Below, in pieces: positions 1 through 8,898 of a stretch of DNA of 64,000 bases. This stretch comes from Streptomyces sp. WMMB303 (GTDB lineage: Bacteria > Actinomycetota > Actinomycetes > Streptomycetales > Streptomycetaceae). Position 1 is the first letter of the stretch, and every line of letters starts with the position of its first letter. Position numbers and translations under genes: made by a program. The notes beneath the pieces were generated by a model, which saw only the letters and a list, made by a program, of their open reading frames with translations, made no database searches and was not told the DNA's origin. The DNA lies in the NCBI RefSeq assembly GCF_029351045.1, contig NZ_JARKIN010000001.1:6107001-6171000 (forward strand), read 5' to 3'.

Positions 1-2178
1 GCTGCGCATTCCGGCGCGGGTGAGATACAGCCGCTGCTGGGCGCGGGTGATGCCGACGTAGGCGAGCCGGCGCTCCTCCTCCAGCTCCTTGGCCTGGCCG
101 AGGGCCCGCATGTGCGGGAAGACGCCGTCCTCCATGCCGGTCAGGAAGACCACGGGGAACTCGAGGCCCTTGGCCGTGTGCAGGGTCATGAGCGTCACGA
201 CGCCGTCGTCGTCGCCCTCCTCCGGAATCTGGTCGGAGTCGGCGACCAGGGCGACCCGCTCCAGGAAGTCGGCGAGGGTGCCCGGCGACTCGTCCTCGCC
301 CCGCTCTTGCTCGAACTCAAGTGCGACGGCGGCGAGTTCCTGCAGGTTCTCGATGCGGGTCTCGTCCTGCGGATCGGTGGAGGACTGGAGCTCCGCGAGG
401 TACCCGGTCTGCTCCAGCACCGCTTCCAGCACCGTGGCCGGACCGGCGCCGGACTCCACGACCGTGCGCAGCTCCTCCATCAGGGTGTTGAACCGCTTGA
501 CGGCGTTGAGGGAGCGCGCGGCCATGCCGTACGCCTCCTCGACCCGGGCGAGCGCCTGCGGGAACGTGATCTTCTCGCGCAGTGCCAGCGCCTCGATCAT
601 GGCCTCGGCGCGATCCCCGATGCCGCGCTTGGGCACGTTGAGGATGCGGCGCAGCGGCACCGCGTCCTCCGGGTTGGCCAGCACCCGCAGATACGCCAGT
701 ATGTCGCGGACCTCGCGGCGCTCGTAGAAGCGGACTCCACCGACGACCTTGTAGGGCAGGCCCACGCGGATGAAGACTTCTTCGAAGACACGGGACTGGG
801 CGTTGGTGCGGTAGAAGACGGCGATGTCGCCGGGGCGGACCCGGGCCGCGCCGTCGCCACCGGTGTCACCGTCGCGGCCGCCGCCGTCGCCGGAGCTTCC
901 CACCGTGCCGGAGGCGTCGGCCTCCCCGTCGCTGAGCCGGTCGATCTCCTCGGCGACGAACTGGGCCTCGTCGTGCTCGGTGTCGGCGACATAGCCGGTG
1001 ATGCGCGGGCCGGAGCCCGCACGGGTCCAGAGGTTCTTGGGGCGGCGGTCCGCGTTGCGCTCGATGACCGCGTTGGCGGCGCTGAGGATGGTCTGCGTGG
1101 AGCGGTAATTCTGCTCCAGCAGGATCGTGGTCGCGTCCGGGTAGTCCTCCTCGAACTGGAGGATGTTGCGGATGGTGGCCCCGCGGAAGGCGTAGATGGA
1201 CTGGTCGGCGTCGCCCACGACGCACAGCTCGGCCTGCTCCTCGGCCGGGCCGACCAGCTCGCGCACCAGTTGGTACTGCGCGTGGTTGGTGTCCTGGTAC
1301 TCGTCGACCAGGACGTGCCGGAAGCGGCGCCGGTAGTGCTCGGCCACGTCGGGGAACGCCTGGAGCAGATGGACCGTCGTCATGATCAGGTCGTCGAAGT
1401 CCAGCGCATTGGCCTCGCGCAGCCGCGCCTGGTACATCGTGTACGCCTCGGCCAGGGTCTTCTCGAATCCGTCGGCGGCCCGGCCCGCGAAGTCCTCCTC
1501 GTCGACCAGTTCGTTCTTGAGGTTGGAGACCTTGGCGCTGAACGCCTTGGGCGGGAAGCGCTTGGGATCCAGGTCCAGGTCGCGGCAGACCAGGGCCATC
1601 AGGCGCTTGGAGTCGGCCGCGTCGTAGATCGAGAACGATGAGGTGAAGCCCAGCTTCTTGCTCTCGCGGCGCAGGATGCGCACACACGCGCTGTGGAAGG
1701 TGGAGACCCACATGGACTGCGCGCGCGGCCCCACCAGCTCGGCGACGCGCTCCTTCATCTCGCCGGCCGCCTTGTTGGTGAAGGTGATGGCGAGGATCTG
1801 CCCGGGGTGCACATTGCGGGCACCCAGCAGGTGGGCGATGCGGTGGGTGAGCACCCGCGTCTTGCCCGAACCCGCTCCGGCGACGATGAGCAGCGGGGGG
1901 CCCGCGTGCAGCACGGCGTCCCGCTGCTGTTCGTTCATCCCCTCCAGCAGCGCGGCGGGATCGATGACCGACCGGGGGGCACCGTCGCGGTGATAGGCGT
2001 CACGCGCGGTGGCTCCGCGGGCGCCGCCCGCGAAGGTGCCCGCGAAGAGATCGTCCGGGATCTCCTCGGCGGGGGCCGGGCCCCCCTCCTCCTCGGGGTC
2101 GGGCGGCGGCGCCGCGTCCCCCTCGGGTGCCGCGCCGTCGAGGTCCGCCAGGAAGCTGTCGTCGAAAAGGCTGCTCAT
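1..2178 (-). CDS. pcrA: ATP-dependent DNA helicase PcrA/UvrD (3' end off window)
   Basis: Superfamily 1A 3'-5' DNA helicase acting in nucleotide excision repair and in removing stalled replication or recombination intermediates. The ATG at 2176-2178 opens an uninterrupted 726-codon frame that runs off the left edge, so the C-terminus is missing. Seen directly: an acidic, Pro-rich N-terminal extension of about 75 residues, the Q-motif region MNEQQRDAVL (81-90), Walker A GAGSGKT (101-107), TFTNKAA, the Walker B stretch DEYQDTN, GDADQSIYAFRGA (motif III) and QNYRST (motif IV). These are the canonical PcrA/UvrD signatures in order. The long disordered N-terminus is common in actinobacterial PcrA. 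It faces away from the next gene, a small membrane protein on the same strand about 160 nt upstream. Confidence 0.97.
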   Translation of the reverse strand, partial: MSSLFDDSFLADLDGAAPEGDAAPPPDPEEEGGPAPAEEIPDDLFAGTFAGGARGATARDAYHRDGAPRSVIDPAALLEGMNEQQRDAVLHAGPPLLIVAGAGSGKTRVLTHRIAHLLGARNVHPGQILAITFTNKAAGEMKERVAELVGPRAQSMWVSTFHSACVRILRRESKKLGFTSSFSIYDAADSKRLMALVCRDLDLDPKRFPPKAFSAKVSNLKNELVDEEDFAGRAADGFEKTLAEAYTMYQARLREANALDFDDLIMTTVHLLQAFPDVAEHYRRRFRHVLVDEYQDTNHAQYQLVRELVGPAEEQAELCVVGDADQSIYAFRGATIRNILQFEEDYPDATTILLEQNYRSTQTILSAANAVIERNADRRPKNLWTRAGSGPRITGYVADTEHDEAQFVAEEIDRLSDGEADASGTVGSSGDGGGRDGDTGGDGAARVRPGDIAVFYRTNAQSRVFEEVFIRVGLPYKVVGGVRFYERREVRDILAYLRVLANPEDAVPLRRILNVPKRGIGDRAEAMIEALALREKITFPQALARVEEAYGMAARSLNAVKRFNTLMEELRTVVESGAGPATVLEAVLEQTGYLAELQSSTDPQDETRIENLQELAAVALEFEQERGEDESPGTLADFLERVALVADSDQIPEEGDDDGVVTLMTLHTAKGLEFPVVFLTGMEDGVFPHMRALGQAKELEEERRLAYVGITRAQQRLYLTRAGMRS

Positions 2179-2339
2179 CGTCGTCCGAGTCTAGGCCGCC
2201 GCGCCGACACTCCGGAGCCCTGTGGAAAACCGGGGCCACCCGCATACACCACTGCCCCGTTCGCGGTTTTTGCACGATTCGCCCGGTAAGGCCGATACGG
2301 CGCCGCACGCAGCCCGCATACCGCGTGGGCGAGGCGCGC

Positions 2340-2693
2340 TCAGACCCAGAGCACGGCGATGAAGATGTTCGCCGTCGTCAGCAGGCCGACCGAGCCGAAG
2401 AGCGGGGCGCTCAGCCGCTCCTCGTCGCGCTTGACGTAGGTGACTCCGAGGATCACCACGAGCAGCGCCAGCTTGAGTCCGATCTTGACGTTGTTCACCG
2501 CGCCGCCGTCCGCCTGGTGGAGTCCGACCAGCGCCACGCCGGTGATCAGCATGGTCAGCGCACCGTGCAGCATGCTGGGGCTGATCCGGGCCTCACCGCT
2601 GCCGATCGCCTTCATCTGGGCGAGGAAGCCGCCCAGAAGCGCGGCTATGCCGATGATGTGCAGGCCGACGAAGATATTGATCAGTACGTCCAT
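2340..2693 (-). CDS. small four-helix integral membrane protein
   Basis: A 117-residue protein made almost entirely of hydrophobic segments (about residues 3-27, 43-60, 70-88 and 98-116) linked by short charged loops, so a polytopic inner-membrane protein with probably four helices. It begins MDVLINIFVGLHIIGIAALL and has no signal peptide or catalytic motif. It lies just upstream of pcrA on the same strand, with a gap too long for tight coupling. Such proteins are usually annotated only as hypothetical integral membrane proteins in streptomycetes, and no function can be assigned. The frame and helix pattern argue strongly that it is real. Confidence 0.85.
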   Translation of the reverse strand: MDVLINIFVGLHIIGIAALLGGFLAQMKAIGSGEARISPSMLHGALTMLITGVALVGLHQADGGAVNNVKIGLKLALLVVILGVTYVKRDEERLSAPLFGSVGLLTTANIFIAVLWV

Positions 2694-2773
2694 GACCGCG
2701 AGCGTATCCGGGTGTTTTCGGGGCCTTTAGCACGCCCCCGGCTTCTCCGCAGGCGCTCGCCCCCTGCCGGTCA

Positions 2774-2820
2774 GGACCGCGCATATGCCCCCGACTCCGA
2801 GTCGACAGGGGGCGCGGTCC
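2774..2820. other. compound hairpin between divergent genes
   Basis: Three nested inverted repeats share one axis: GGACCGC/GCGGTCC outside, GCCCCC/GGGGGC in the middle and GACTC/GAGTC at the tip, with small internal bulges. It sits between the start of the small membrane protein (2693) and the NlpC/P60 gene (3095), so it cannot be a 3' terminator of either. It could be a structured 5' leader of the cell-wall hydrolase gene or an operator. I do not recognise a known riboswitch consensus. Confidence 0.5.
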
Positions 2821-3094
2821 GAACAGCATCCGGGCGAAACGGCTCACTTGCGGTCATCCCCGTGCCTCTTCGGTGTCCTTCCGCATAGCGTCCTCGTCAC
2901 GTGGTCGCGCCCCGCCGGTCGGCGCGGCCACCCCAGCAGCAGGAAGCCGGCGCCGCGCCCCCGCAGCACCCGCCGGTGGCGCTGCTCCCGCACCGCCCGC
3001 GGGGCGCGTGCCGGGCACCTCCGCGCCCGCCCCGTGGACGTGCGCAGCCGCGCCCGCAGCACCCGTCAGCGCCAGTGAGGAAGTGACGGCCGCC

Positions 3095-4219
3095 ATGGCC
3101 TCGCACCGGAAGCCCACCCCCCACACCTTCGCCGCGTTCACCGCGCCCGCGGTCCGCACCGCTCTCACCCTCGTCCTCGCGGGCGCCGCGGGCGCCACCT
3201 CCCTCCAGGGGGCTGCCTCGGCGCAACCACGCCCGCAGACCCCGCAGCCCGGCACGGCCCGCGTCAAGGCGAAGGTCGACCGGCTGCACCGGGAGGCGGA
3301 GCGGGCGACCGAGGCGTACAACGGCGCCCAGGAGAAGGCGCGGAGCGCGCGGACCCGGCTGGAGGCGCTGGGGGACGAGGCGGCCCGCCACCGGCAGAGG
3401 CTGAACGCTTCCCGGCGCACGCTCGGCTCCTACGCGGCGGCGCAGTACCGCGACGGCAGCGGCGTCGATCCCGCCCTGCGCCTCGTGCTCACCGCCGACC
3501 CCGAGGACTATCTGGAGCGCGCGGCGGCCACCGAGCGCGCCGGGGACCGGCAGGCGGCGGCCGTGCAGCGTGCCGCACAGCGCGGTCGGCAGCTCGCCCA
3601 GGTGCGGGAGGAGGCGAGGGGCGTCTCCGGGGAGCTGGCGGAGGCGGCCGAGCGCACCCGCCGCCACAAACGCACTGTGCGCACCAAGCTCCAGCAGGCG
3701 CGGCGACTGCTCGGCGAGCTCACCGCCGAGCAGCGCGCAGCCGTGCTCGACGAGCAGCCCCGCACGGCACCCACCCGGCCGAACCGGCCGTCCCCGGAGG
3801 CGGAAGTGGTCCGCGGCGGCGGCCCGGCAGTCCACCCGGCGCCGGAGGGGACCCCCGGACCGGCGCCGGCCGGCCGCGCCGCGCGGGCGGTCGCCTTCGC
3901 CCGCGGCGCACTGGGCAAGCCGTATGTGTGGGGCGGCACGGGCCCGTCCGGATACGACTGCTCCGGTCTGACGCAGGCCGCCTGGCGGGCCGCCGGCGTC
4001 TCGCTCCCGCGCACCACCTACAGCCAGATCCACGCCGGCAGGCGGGTGCCGCGCGGCGACCTCGCTCCCGGGGATCTGGTGTTCTTCTACGACAGCGTCA
4101 GCCACGTGGGGCTGTACGTCGGCGGCGGCCGCATGATCCACGCGCCTCGGCCGGGTACCGCGGTGCGTGTCGCTCCGATCGGTCAGATGCCCTACGCCGG
4201 GGCGGTGCGCCCCGCGTGA
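3095..4219 (+). CDS. secreted NlpC/P60 peptidoglycan endopeptidase
   Basis: Predicted exported cell-wall hydrolase of 374 residues that would cleave the D-Glu/meso-DAP type bond of stem peptides. From the N-terminus: a signal sequence (basic start, hydrophobic LTLVLAGAAGA, then an Ala-rich cleavage region near 40), a long Arg/Glu/Ala-rich coiled coil (about 50-215) with a QYRDG turn as in RipA/CwlO-type proteins, a Pro-rich linker, and a C-terminal NlpC/P60 domain (about 255-374). The catalytic triad is visible as Cys in GYDCSGLTQ, His in SHVGLY and a second His in MIHAP. The open frame extends upstream, but ATG 3095 (or GTG 3083, four codons earlier) follows a GTGAGGAAG element and gives a proper signal peptide. 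It is likely monocistronic. Confidence 0.92.
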   Translation: MASHRKPTPHTFAAFTAPAVRTALTLVLAGAAGATSLQGAASAQPRPQTPQPGTARVKAKVDRLHREAERATEAYNGAQEKARSARTRLEALGDEAARHRQRLNASRRTLGSYAAAQYRDGSGVDPALRLVLTADPEDYLERAAATERAGDRQAAAVQRAAQRGRQLAQVREEARGVSGELAEAAERTRRHKRTVRTKLQQARRLLGELTAEQRAAVLDEQPRTAPTRPNRPSPEAEVVRGGGPAVHPAPEGTPGPAPAGRAARAVAFARGALGKPYVWGGTGPSGYDCSGLTQAAWRAAGVSLPRTTYSQIHAGRRVPRGDLAPGDLVFFYDSVSHVGLYVGGGRMIHAPRPGTAVRVAPIGQMPYAGAVRPA

Positions 4220-4293
4220 CCGTCCCGGGCACCCCGTGGTCCCGCTCGGGACTGCCGCGCTCCCGGCCGCCGGGAAGCGTTCAGCCTCCGCGG

Positions 4294-4801
4294 GAGGGCA
4301 GCCGCCACGTCAACCAGGCGGCGTTCGCGGTTCACTCTCAGGTGCATTGCACGCGACTCGATGCGGTGACCGTCAGTCAGGCCCGACGGTGTACGGGCGA
4401 GCGTTCGCGGCGCTCGGGGAACCGCTCGAACCACTCACCTGGAGGCGTGCGCCTGCCACGAGGACCACGCGCTCCTGGCCCGCCGGACCGGCGTGGGCGT
4501 GGACGCCGGGGACGGAGCACGGATCGCCGCGGCCCGGGACCCGCGCAAGCCCGTCATCCTGCGCATTCACGGCTTGTCGACGGTCGAGGACTCGGTGGAG
4601 GCGGCCGTATGGCGGTTCCTCCGGTCGGAGCGTGCCTGCGGGATACGGCTCGCCGCGAGGGCGGCGGGACAGCCGGTGCCCGTCGAGCACCGGCACACCG
4701 TGGCGGCCCGCGAACAGCTCGGCTGCGAGCTCGCCGCACGGCACGACGATCAACCTCTCTACGCGAGGATCACCCGGGACGAACCCGACCTGGTGAGCTG
4801 A
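4294..4801 (+). pseudogene. class II aldolase/adducin family gene, truncated and frameshifted
   Basis: Three reading frames each carry consecutive pieces of one class II aldolase. Frame 1 (from 4294) gives EGSRHVNQAAFAVHSQVH. A second frame (about 4383-4440) gives VYGRAFAALGEPLEPLT. A third (about 4439-4801) gives LEACACHEDHALL, then PVILRIHGLSTV, and ends QPLYARITRDEPDLVS. This is the usual order of family motifs (HVNQAAFAIHSQ, S.YGKA, PLTQDACAFYEDHALF, AVILRNHGLLTVG, FQPLWDxIVxxQPDLL). At least two single-base shifts are needed, one at about 4438-4441 behaving as a lost base. The N-terminal half of the domain is absent, and the His-rich metal-binding segment has decayed. It is therefore a dead remnant downstream of the NlpC gene. 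The two smaller open frames inside it should not be called genes. Confidence 0.85.
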
Positions 4802-4864
4802 CATCGGCTCATGTAAGGCACAATCCCCTTCCAACCCATGGAAGTTGAGAGGCGGGGTTGCACA

Positions 4865-6916
4865 GTGGCCGTGGACACGGCACAGGACGGCCCGGAGGGC
4901 CCGGGCGACGACGACGGGCACGGCGGCGGCACACCGGGCACGAGTGCCGCCCGCGGCACGGGCCGGCCCTCCGATACGGGCTCCACCTCGGACGCCACCG
5001 GCCCCGCCGCGAGTACCGCTCCCGCGGCAGACACCGGCCCGACCAGGGGCACCGGCCCGACCAGGGGCACGGGCCCGACCGCGGGGAAGGGCTCCCCCGG
5101 CACGACCGGCACCGGAGCGAGCCCGGGCGCCGCCCCCGGAGCCGCCGGTGCGGCAGGTGGTGGCGGGAGGACGACCAGGTCGGCCGGGACGACGGGGCCG
5201 AAGGGCGCGACCGGGACGGCGGGCACGACGGGAACGACCGGTGCGACAGGTACGTCCGGAGCCACGGGAACGACCGGTGCCCCGGGTACATCCCGGGCCA
5301 CGAGGCCGACCAGAACCTCGGGCACAGCCGGTCCCACCGGAACGACCGGTGCCACCGGAACGGCAGGGGCCACCGGCACAGCCGGGGCAGCCAGAGCGGC
5401 GGCCTCCGCCCCCGGAGCGGGCCGCGTGCCCGGCGCACGCTCGGCCCCGTCCCCCTCCCAACGCGCCCCGCGCGCCCCGGAGGGGACGACCGCACGGGTT
5501 CCACCGATGCCGACCCCGTCGCCCACAGCATCCACATCCCCCGCACCACCCCCCTCGCCTCCATCGCCCCCGCCACCCCCCTCGAGCCCACCTTTCACCC
5601 CCTCCCGCCCCGCCGACGGCGACCCCCGTAGCGCCGGTGGCACCGGCAGCAGCGGAAGCGGAAGCGGCGGAAGCGACGACGGCCGGGCGACCTGCCAGTG
5701 CGACAACTGCCCGCACAGCGCCCGCCAGAGCTACCGCAAGGCGCTGGCCGCCTTCGTGCAGCGCCGGGACGAGCTGGCGGTGGGCCTGGGTGTCCCGGTG
5801 GGGCTGGCGCACTCGGCGGGGGCCTCCCGCCAGTGGGTGTCCGACGAGTTGACCGGAGCGGCGCGGGCGCTCGCCGACCGGAGCCGCGAGGAGGGCGAGG
5901 CGTGGGTGGCGCGGCTGTGGCGGCGCACCGTGGGCACCGTCTGGGCAGCCGCCGGGTTGCTGCTGCTGGTGCAGTTGCTGACCGCCCTGGCGGGGGGCTG
6001 GTCCACGGGCCGCACCGCGGGGCTGGTGGCGGCCGGCGTCTCGGCGGTGGGGTTGTCCGTCGCCGCCTGGCTGCACCGGTCGCGGGGTGGGGTGCTGGCG
6101 CCGGTCATCGGCGAGGACAACCGGTTGTCCACCTCCCGTACGGTGGCCGCAAGCTGGGTGCTGCTGTCCGTCTTCGCGGTGCTGGTGCTGGCTGTGGAGC
6201 TGGCGGCGGCACCCACCTCGGGGGACCGCCGGGCGCTGCTGACCGGGCTGGATCTCTCCCGCGGCGCCGGGGTGGTCACCGTACTCGCGCTCACCTGCGC
6301 GGTCGCGGTCGTGGTGCGCCGCACGGTGGCGGTGCGGGTGCAGGGCAGGCGGCTGCAGAAGGTGCGGGCCGACCGCCCGCACGCCGCCGACCTGCTGACC
6401 GACGACGCGGGCCGGGGCGCGTTCTCGGACGTGCAGTACGTGCTCATCAACGGGGTCGCGGTGGTCTTCGCCGCGGTCCGGCTGTCCCGCCAGCCCGAGC
6501 GGCTGCCCGATCTGCCCTGGGGGCTGGCGCTGTTGGTCGTCGTCTCGGCTGCGACGTATCTGGCCGGGAAGTACGCCGAGGGGGGCCGTCCCGTGGTGCT
6601 CTCGGTGGTGCGGGCGCGGGAGATGGGCGACCTGCACTCGCCCATCCGCACCGGTGACGACATCGAGATCCGGGGCGCGGGCTTCGTCCCGCCGGGCGCC
6701 ACCGCACCCGACCGGCTGGCCCGGGTGGTGGTCCGGATCGGCGCCGTCCATGTGCACGCTCCGCTGATCCCGGTGACCGGAGGATTCGCGGGCCCGGCGG
6801 ACACCGCGCTGAACGTCCCCGTACCGGCCGAGGTCGAACCGGGTCGGGTGGAGGTCCAGGTGGTCACGGCAGCGGGCGCGGAGACCAACCGCTACCCGAT
6901 CGACGTGGTCGAGTGA
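4865..6916 (+). CDS. membrane protein with N-terminal collagen-like repeats
   Basis: About 683 residues in three parts. The N-terminal third (to about 260) is low complexity in Gly, Thr, Ala and Pro and holds a clean run of Gly-X-Y triplets (GPKGATGTAGTTGTT and so on, roughly residues 110-180), a collagen-like pattern. Next comes a short cysteine motif, CQCDNC, before a helical stretch. The middle carries four to five hydrophobic helices (around AAGLLLLVQLLTALAG, WVLLSVFAVLVLAVEL, VTVLALTCAVAVVV and LALLVVVSAATYLAG). The C-terminus is a soluble beta-rich domain with an IRTGDDIEIRGAGF segment resembling an IPT/TIG or carbohydrate-binding fold. GTG 4865 is preferred over ATG 4838 because GAGAGGCGGGG lies just upstream of it. 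No known family is recognised as a whole. The next gene starts 124 nt downstream. Confidence 0.8.
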   Translation: MAVDTAQDGPEGPGDDDGHGGGTPGTSAARGTGRPSDTGSTSDATGPAASTAPAADTGPTRGTGPTRGTGPTAGKGSPGTTGTGASPGAAPGAAGAAGGGGRTTRSAGTTGPKGATGTAGTTGTTGATGTSGATGTTGAPGTSRATRPTRTSGTAGPTGTTGATGTAGATGTAGAARAAASAPGAGRVPGARSAPSPSQRAPRAPEGTTARVPPMPTPSPTASTSPAPPPSPPSPPPPPSSPPFTPSRPADGDPRSAGGTGSSGSGSGGSDDGRATCQCDNCPHSARQSYRKALAAFVQRRDELAVGLGVPVGLAHSAGASRQWVSDELTGAARALADRSREEGEAWVARLWRRTVGTVWAAAGLLLLVQLLTALAGGWSTGRTAGLVAAGVSAVGLSVAAWLHRSRGGVLAPVIGEDNRLSTSRTVAASWVLLSVFAVLVLAVELAAAPTSGDRRALLTGLDLSRGAGVVTVLALTCAVAVVVRRTVAVRVQGRRLQKVRADRPHAADLLTDDAGRGAFSDVQYVLINGVAVVFAAVRLSRQPERLPDLPWGLALLVVVSAATYLAGKYAEGGRPVVLSVVRAREMGDLHSPIRTGDDIEIRGAGFVPPGATAPDRLARVVVRIGAVHVHAPLIPVTGGFAGPADTALNVPVPAEVEPGRVEVQVVTAAGAETNRYPIDVVE

Positions 6917-7040
6917 CCGCATCTGCGGCGCCGCACGGCGGCTCTCCCGGAGAGTTCCCGGGGCACTTGCCGACCGGGTAGGCCGTGGGTGAAGAATCGC
7001 CTCCGCACGCGAACACGGCTGCGAGAGGCGGGAGCGACGC

Positions 7041-7664
7041 ATGTCTGTGACGGGGCCGACGGGTGACCACGGGCCAACGGATGGCCGTGGGGCGGCAGGC
7101 GGCCGTGGACCGGTGGGTGGCCGTGCGGACGACGGCCCCCGGGCCGTCAGCGGCTACCCGGGACCGGTCGCGGGAGGGCCGTTGGGGGTGCGCGGTCTCG
7201 CCGCCCGCCACGCGCTGTTGCCGCTGCGGCTCTTCCTCGGCATCACCTTCCTCTACGCGGGCATCGACAAGCTGACCGACCCCGACTTCCTGACCGGTTC
7301 CGGTCCCGGTTCCTTCGCCGCGACACTGACGGCCGTGCACGACACTGCCGCGGCCACCTGGATGGTCGAGCTGGCGCAGCAGAGCCCGCAGGGGTTCGGT
7401 ACGGCCATCGGCTTCGGGGAGATGGCGATCGGACTGGGCACCCTGTGCGGACTGTGGGCCCGCGTGGCGGCCGCGGCCGGTGCGCTGCTCTCCTTCTGCC
7501 TGTGGATGACGGTGAGCTGGTCCAGCGAGCCGTACTACTACGGCAACGACCTGCCGTATCTGATGGCGTGGCTGCCGCTGCTGATGGCGGGGGCGCCGAT
7601 GTTCTCGCTCGACTCGCTGCTGGCGGTGCGCAAGCGCCGCAAGGGGCAGCAGATCTTCGGGTAG
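7041..7664 (+). CDS. DoxX family membrane protein
   Basis: A 207-residue inner-membrane protein of the DoxX/DoxD-like superfamily. After a Gly-rich, non-hydrophobic N-terminus of about 50 residues come four helices. The first contains the family signature PLRLFLGITFLYAGIDKLTDP, and the last loop carries the aromatic YYYGNDLPYLMAWLPLLMAG stretch typical of the family. DoxX proteins have been linked to respiratory chain partners and, in mycobacteria, to redox complexes with SodA and SseA, but no partner is visible here. ATG 7041 follows a GGGAG ribosome-binding site. The preceding gene is co-directional at 124 nt. It marks the left edge of the accessory block that follows. Confidence 0.9.
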   Translation: MSVTGPTGDHGPTDGRGAAGGRGPVGGRADDGPRAVSGYPGPVAGGPLGVRGLAARHALLPLRLFLGITFLYAGIDKLTDPDFLTGSGPGSFAATLTAVHDTAAATWMVELAQQSPQGFGTAIGFGEMAIGLGTLCGLWARVAAAAGALLSFCLWMTVSWSSEPYYYGNDLPYLMAWLPLLMAGAPMFSLDSLLAVRKRRKGQQIFG

Positions 7665-7916
7665 GCCATTTCAGTCAGATCATCTGACCGCTGGACCGGG
7701 TGTGCGCTTTGCCTGACGCGCTGTGAGCACGCGGATCCACCCGCTGTGTCCCGGCCGGAGGCCGAGGTGGGGCGGCCCACTGCGGCCTCACCGAGAGGTG
7801 GTCGAGTCGACGACGCCCGGAGTTCGAACCGGCCGTGCGCCCGCAGTGCCGGATTCCTTCCCTCGCCAGATGTGACGAAGAGGAACTTCCTCGCGTCGCA
7901 TGCGGAGAATGCACCT

Positions 7917-8888
7917 TCACCTCTCACCCACCAAGATCGCGAAACCGTCGAGATGCCGGGCAAGGCTGTACTCGAACAGCTCATCGAGGTCGGGGGCCGT
8001 CTCCTCGTGTACCTGCGCGAGCAGCGGGAACCGCCCACTCGCGAACAGTTCCTCGGTCCGCGCCTGCTGCGCCTGCAGCCACCGGGCGAGCGTCACCCCG
8101 GTCTCCTGCACGGCTTCCGCTTCGTCCGCTGTGGACAGCGCGACGTGGAGCACCAGCGAGTGCAGCGCCAGCGCTTCCTGCATCCGCGTCCGCAACGGAA
8201 GGCCGAGACCGTCCAGCGCACGCAGGATCCACTCGGTGTGCACCATCATGTTCGGCGCGAGCGACGGGCGGGTGAACGACACTGCCTGGGGCAGCCAGAG
8301 ATGCCGCCAGCACAGCGCCCACTGCCGTCGCGCGACCAGTTCGAGCTTGGCCCGCCAGCCCGCAGGTCCCGGATCGGGTAGTTCCGCTTCGCCGAAGACC
8401 AGATCGGCCATCTGCGTCACGAGGTCGTCCTTGTTCGCGATGTGCCGGTAGAGCGACATGGGCCCCACGCCCAGTTCGGCGGCGACCCGTCGCATGGAGA
8501 CGGCGTCGCCCCCTTCGACATCGGCGATCCCGATGGCCGTCCGCAGTAGGTGCTCCCGGCTGAGCCCCTGTTTGGCACCGCCCGAACCGGTCGGCGGGCG
8601 GGCGGGTGCTTTCGCCCGGCCGGTCGGCCGGGGTCGGCCGGGCGAGGAGCTCACCACCGTGCCCGAGCCGACCTTCGTTTCGGCCAATCCGTCTTCGCGC
8701 AGGGTGGCCACCACCCTGGTGGCCGTCGCGATCGCGACGCTCCAGCGATCCGCGATCTGACGGATGGACGGCAGGCGCTCACCTGGCCGGAGATCACCGG
8801 AACGAATCCTGGCTTCGATCTCTTCCGCGATGCGCAGATAGAGCGGCTCCCGTTGGGCCACAGAAGGCATACGTGTCTCCCGATCCAC
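7917..8888 (-). CDS. GntR-TetR fusion transcriptional regulator
   Basis: A 323-residue regulator with two DNA-binding domains. Residues about 14-82 form a GntR winged helix (LYLRIAEEIEARIRSGDL, then PGERLPSIRQIADRW and GSGTVV). After a Pro/Gly linker, residues about 112-160 form a TetR helix-turn-helix (VSMRRVAAELGVGPMSLYRHIANKDDLV), followed by the TetR_C_1-type all-helical ligand domain to the C-terminus. This GntR-TetR arrangement is a recognised actinobacterial family, usually controlling detoxification or efflux. A strong palindrome lies 11 nt upstream of its start (see 8899-8937), so it probably represses itself and perhaps the operon on the other strand. ATG 8888 (M1) or 8870 (M7) are both possible starts. 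Confidence 0.93.
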   Translation of the reverse strand: MDRETRMPSVAQREPLYLRIAEEIEARIRSGDLRPGERLPSIRQIADRWSVAIATATRVVATLREDGLAETKVGSGTVVSSSPGRPRPTGRAKAPARPPTGSGGAKQGLSREHLLRTAIGIADVEGGDAVSMRRVAAELGVGPMSLYRHIANKDDLVTQMADLVFGEAELPDPGPAGWRAKLELVARRQWALCWRHLWLPQAVSFTRPSLAPNMMVHTEWILRALDGLGLPLRTRMQEALALHSLVLHVALSTADEAEAVQETGVTLARWLQAQQARTEELFASGRFPLLAQVHEETAPDLDELFEYSLARHLDGFAILVGER

Positions 8889-8898
8889 TCGTAGACCC

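Noticed and set aside
2774-2820. c-di-AMP (ydaO-type) riboswitch upstream of the NlpC/P60 gene
   Set aside because: I looked for the conserved ydaO core motifs because such riboswitches control cell-wall hydrolases in streptomycetes, but did not find them around this hairpin.
5040-5400. Collagen-like Gly-X-Y DNA repeats considered as a CRISPR or satellite array
   Set aside because: Units are 9 bp, imperfect and in frame with a coding sequence; no spacer structure.
4373-7042. An 889-codon minus-strand frame antisense to the collagen-like gene
   Set aside because: Composition is His/Arg/Gly-rich repeats mirroring the opposite strand; no domain is visible, while the + strand has helices and a ribosome-binding site.
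7674-7690. Palindrome TCAGAT-C-ATCTGA considered as an operator or terminator
   Set aside because: It lies at the 3' ends of both flanking genes, is too short for a stable terminator and has no promoter nearby.
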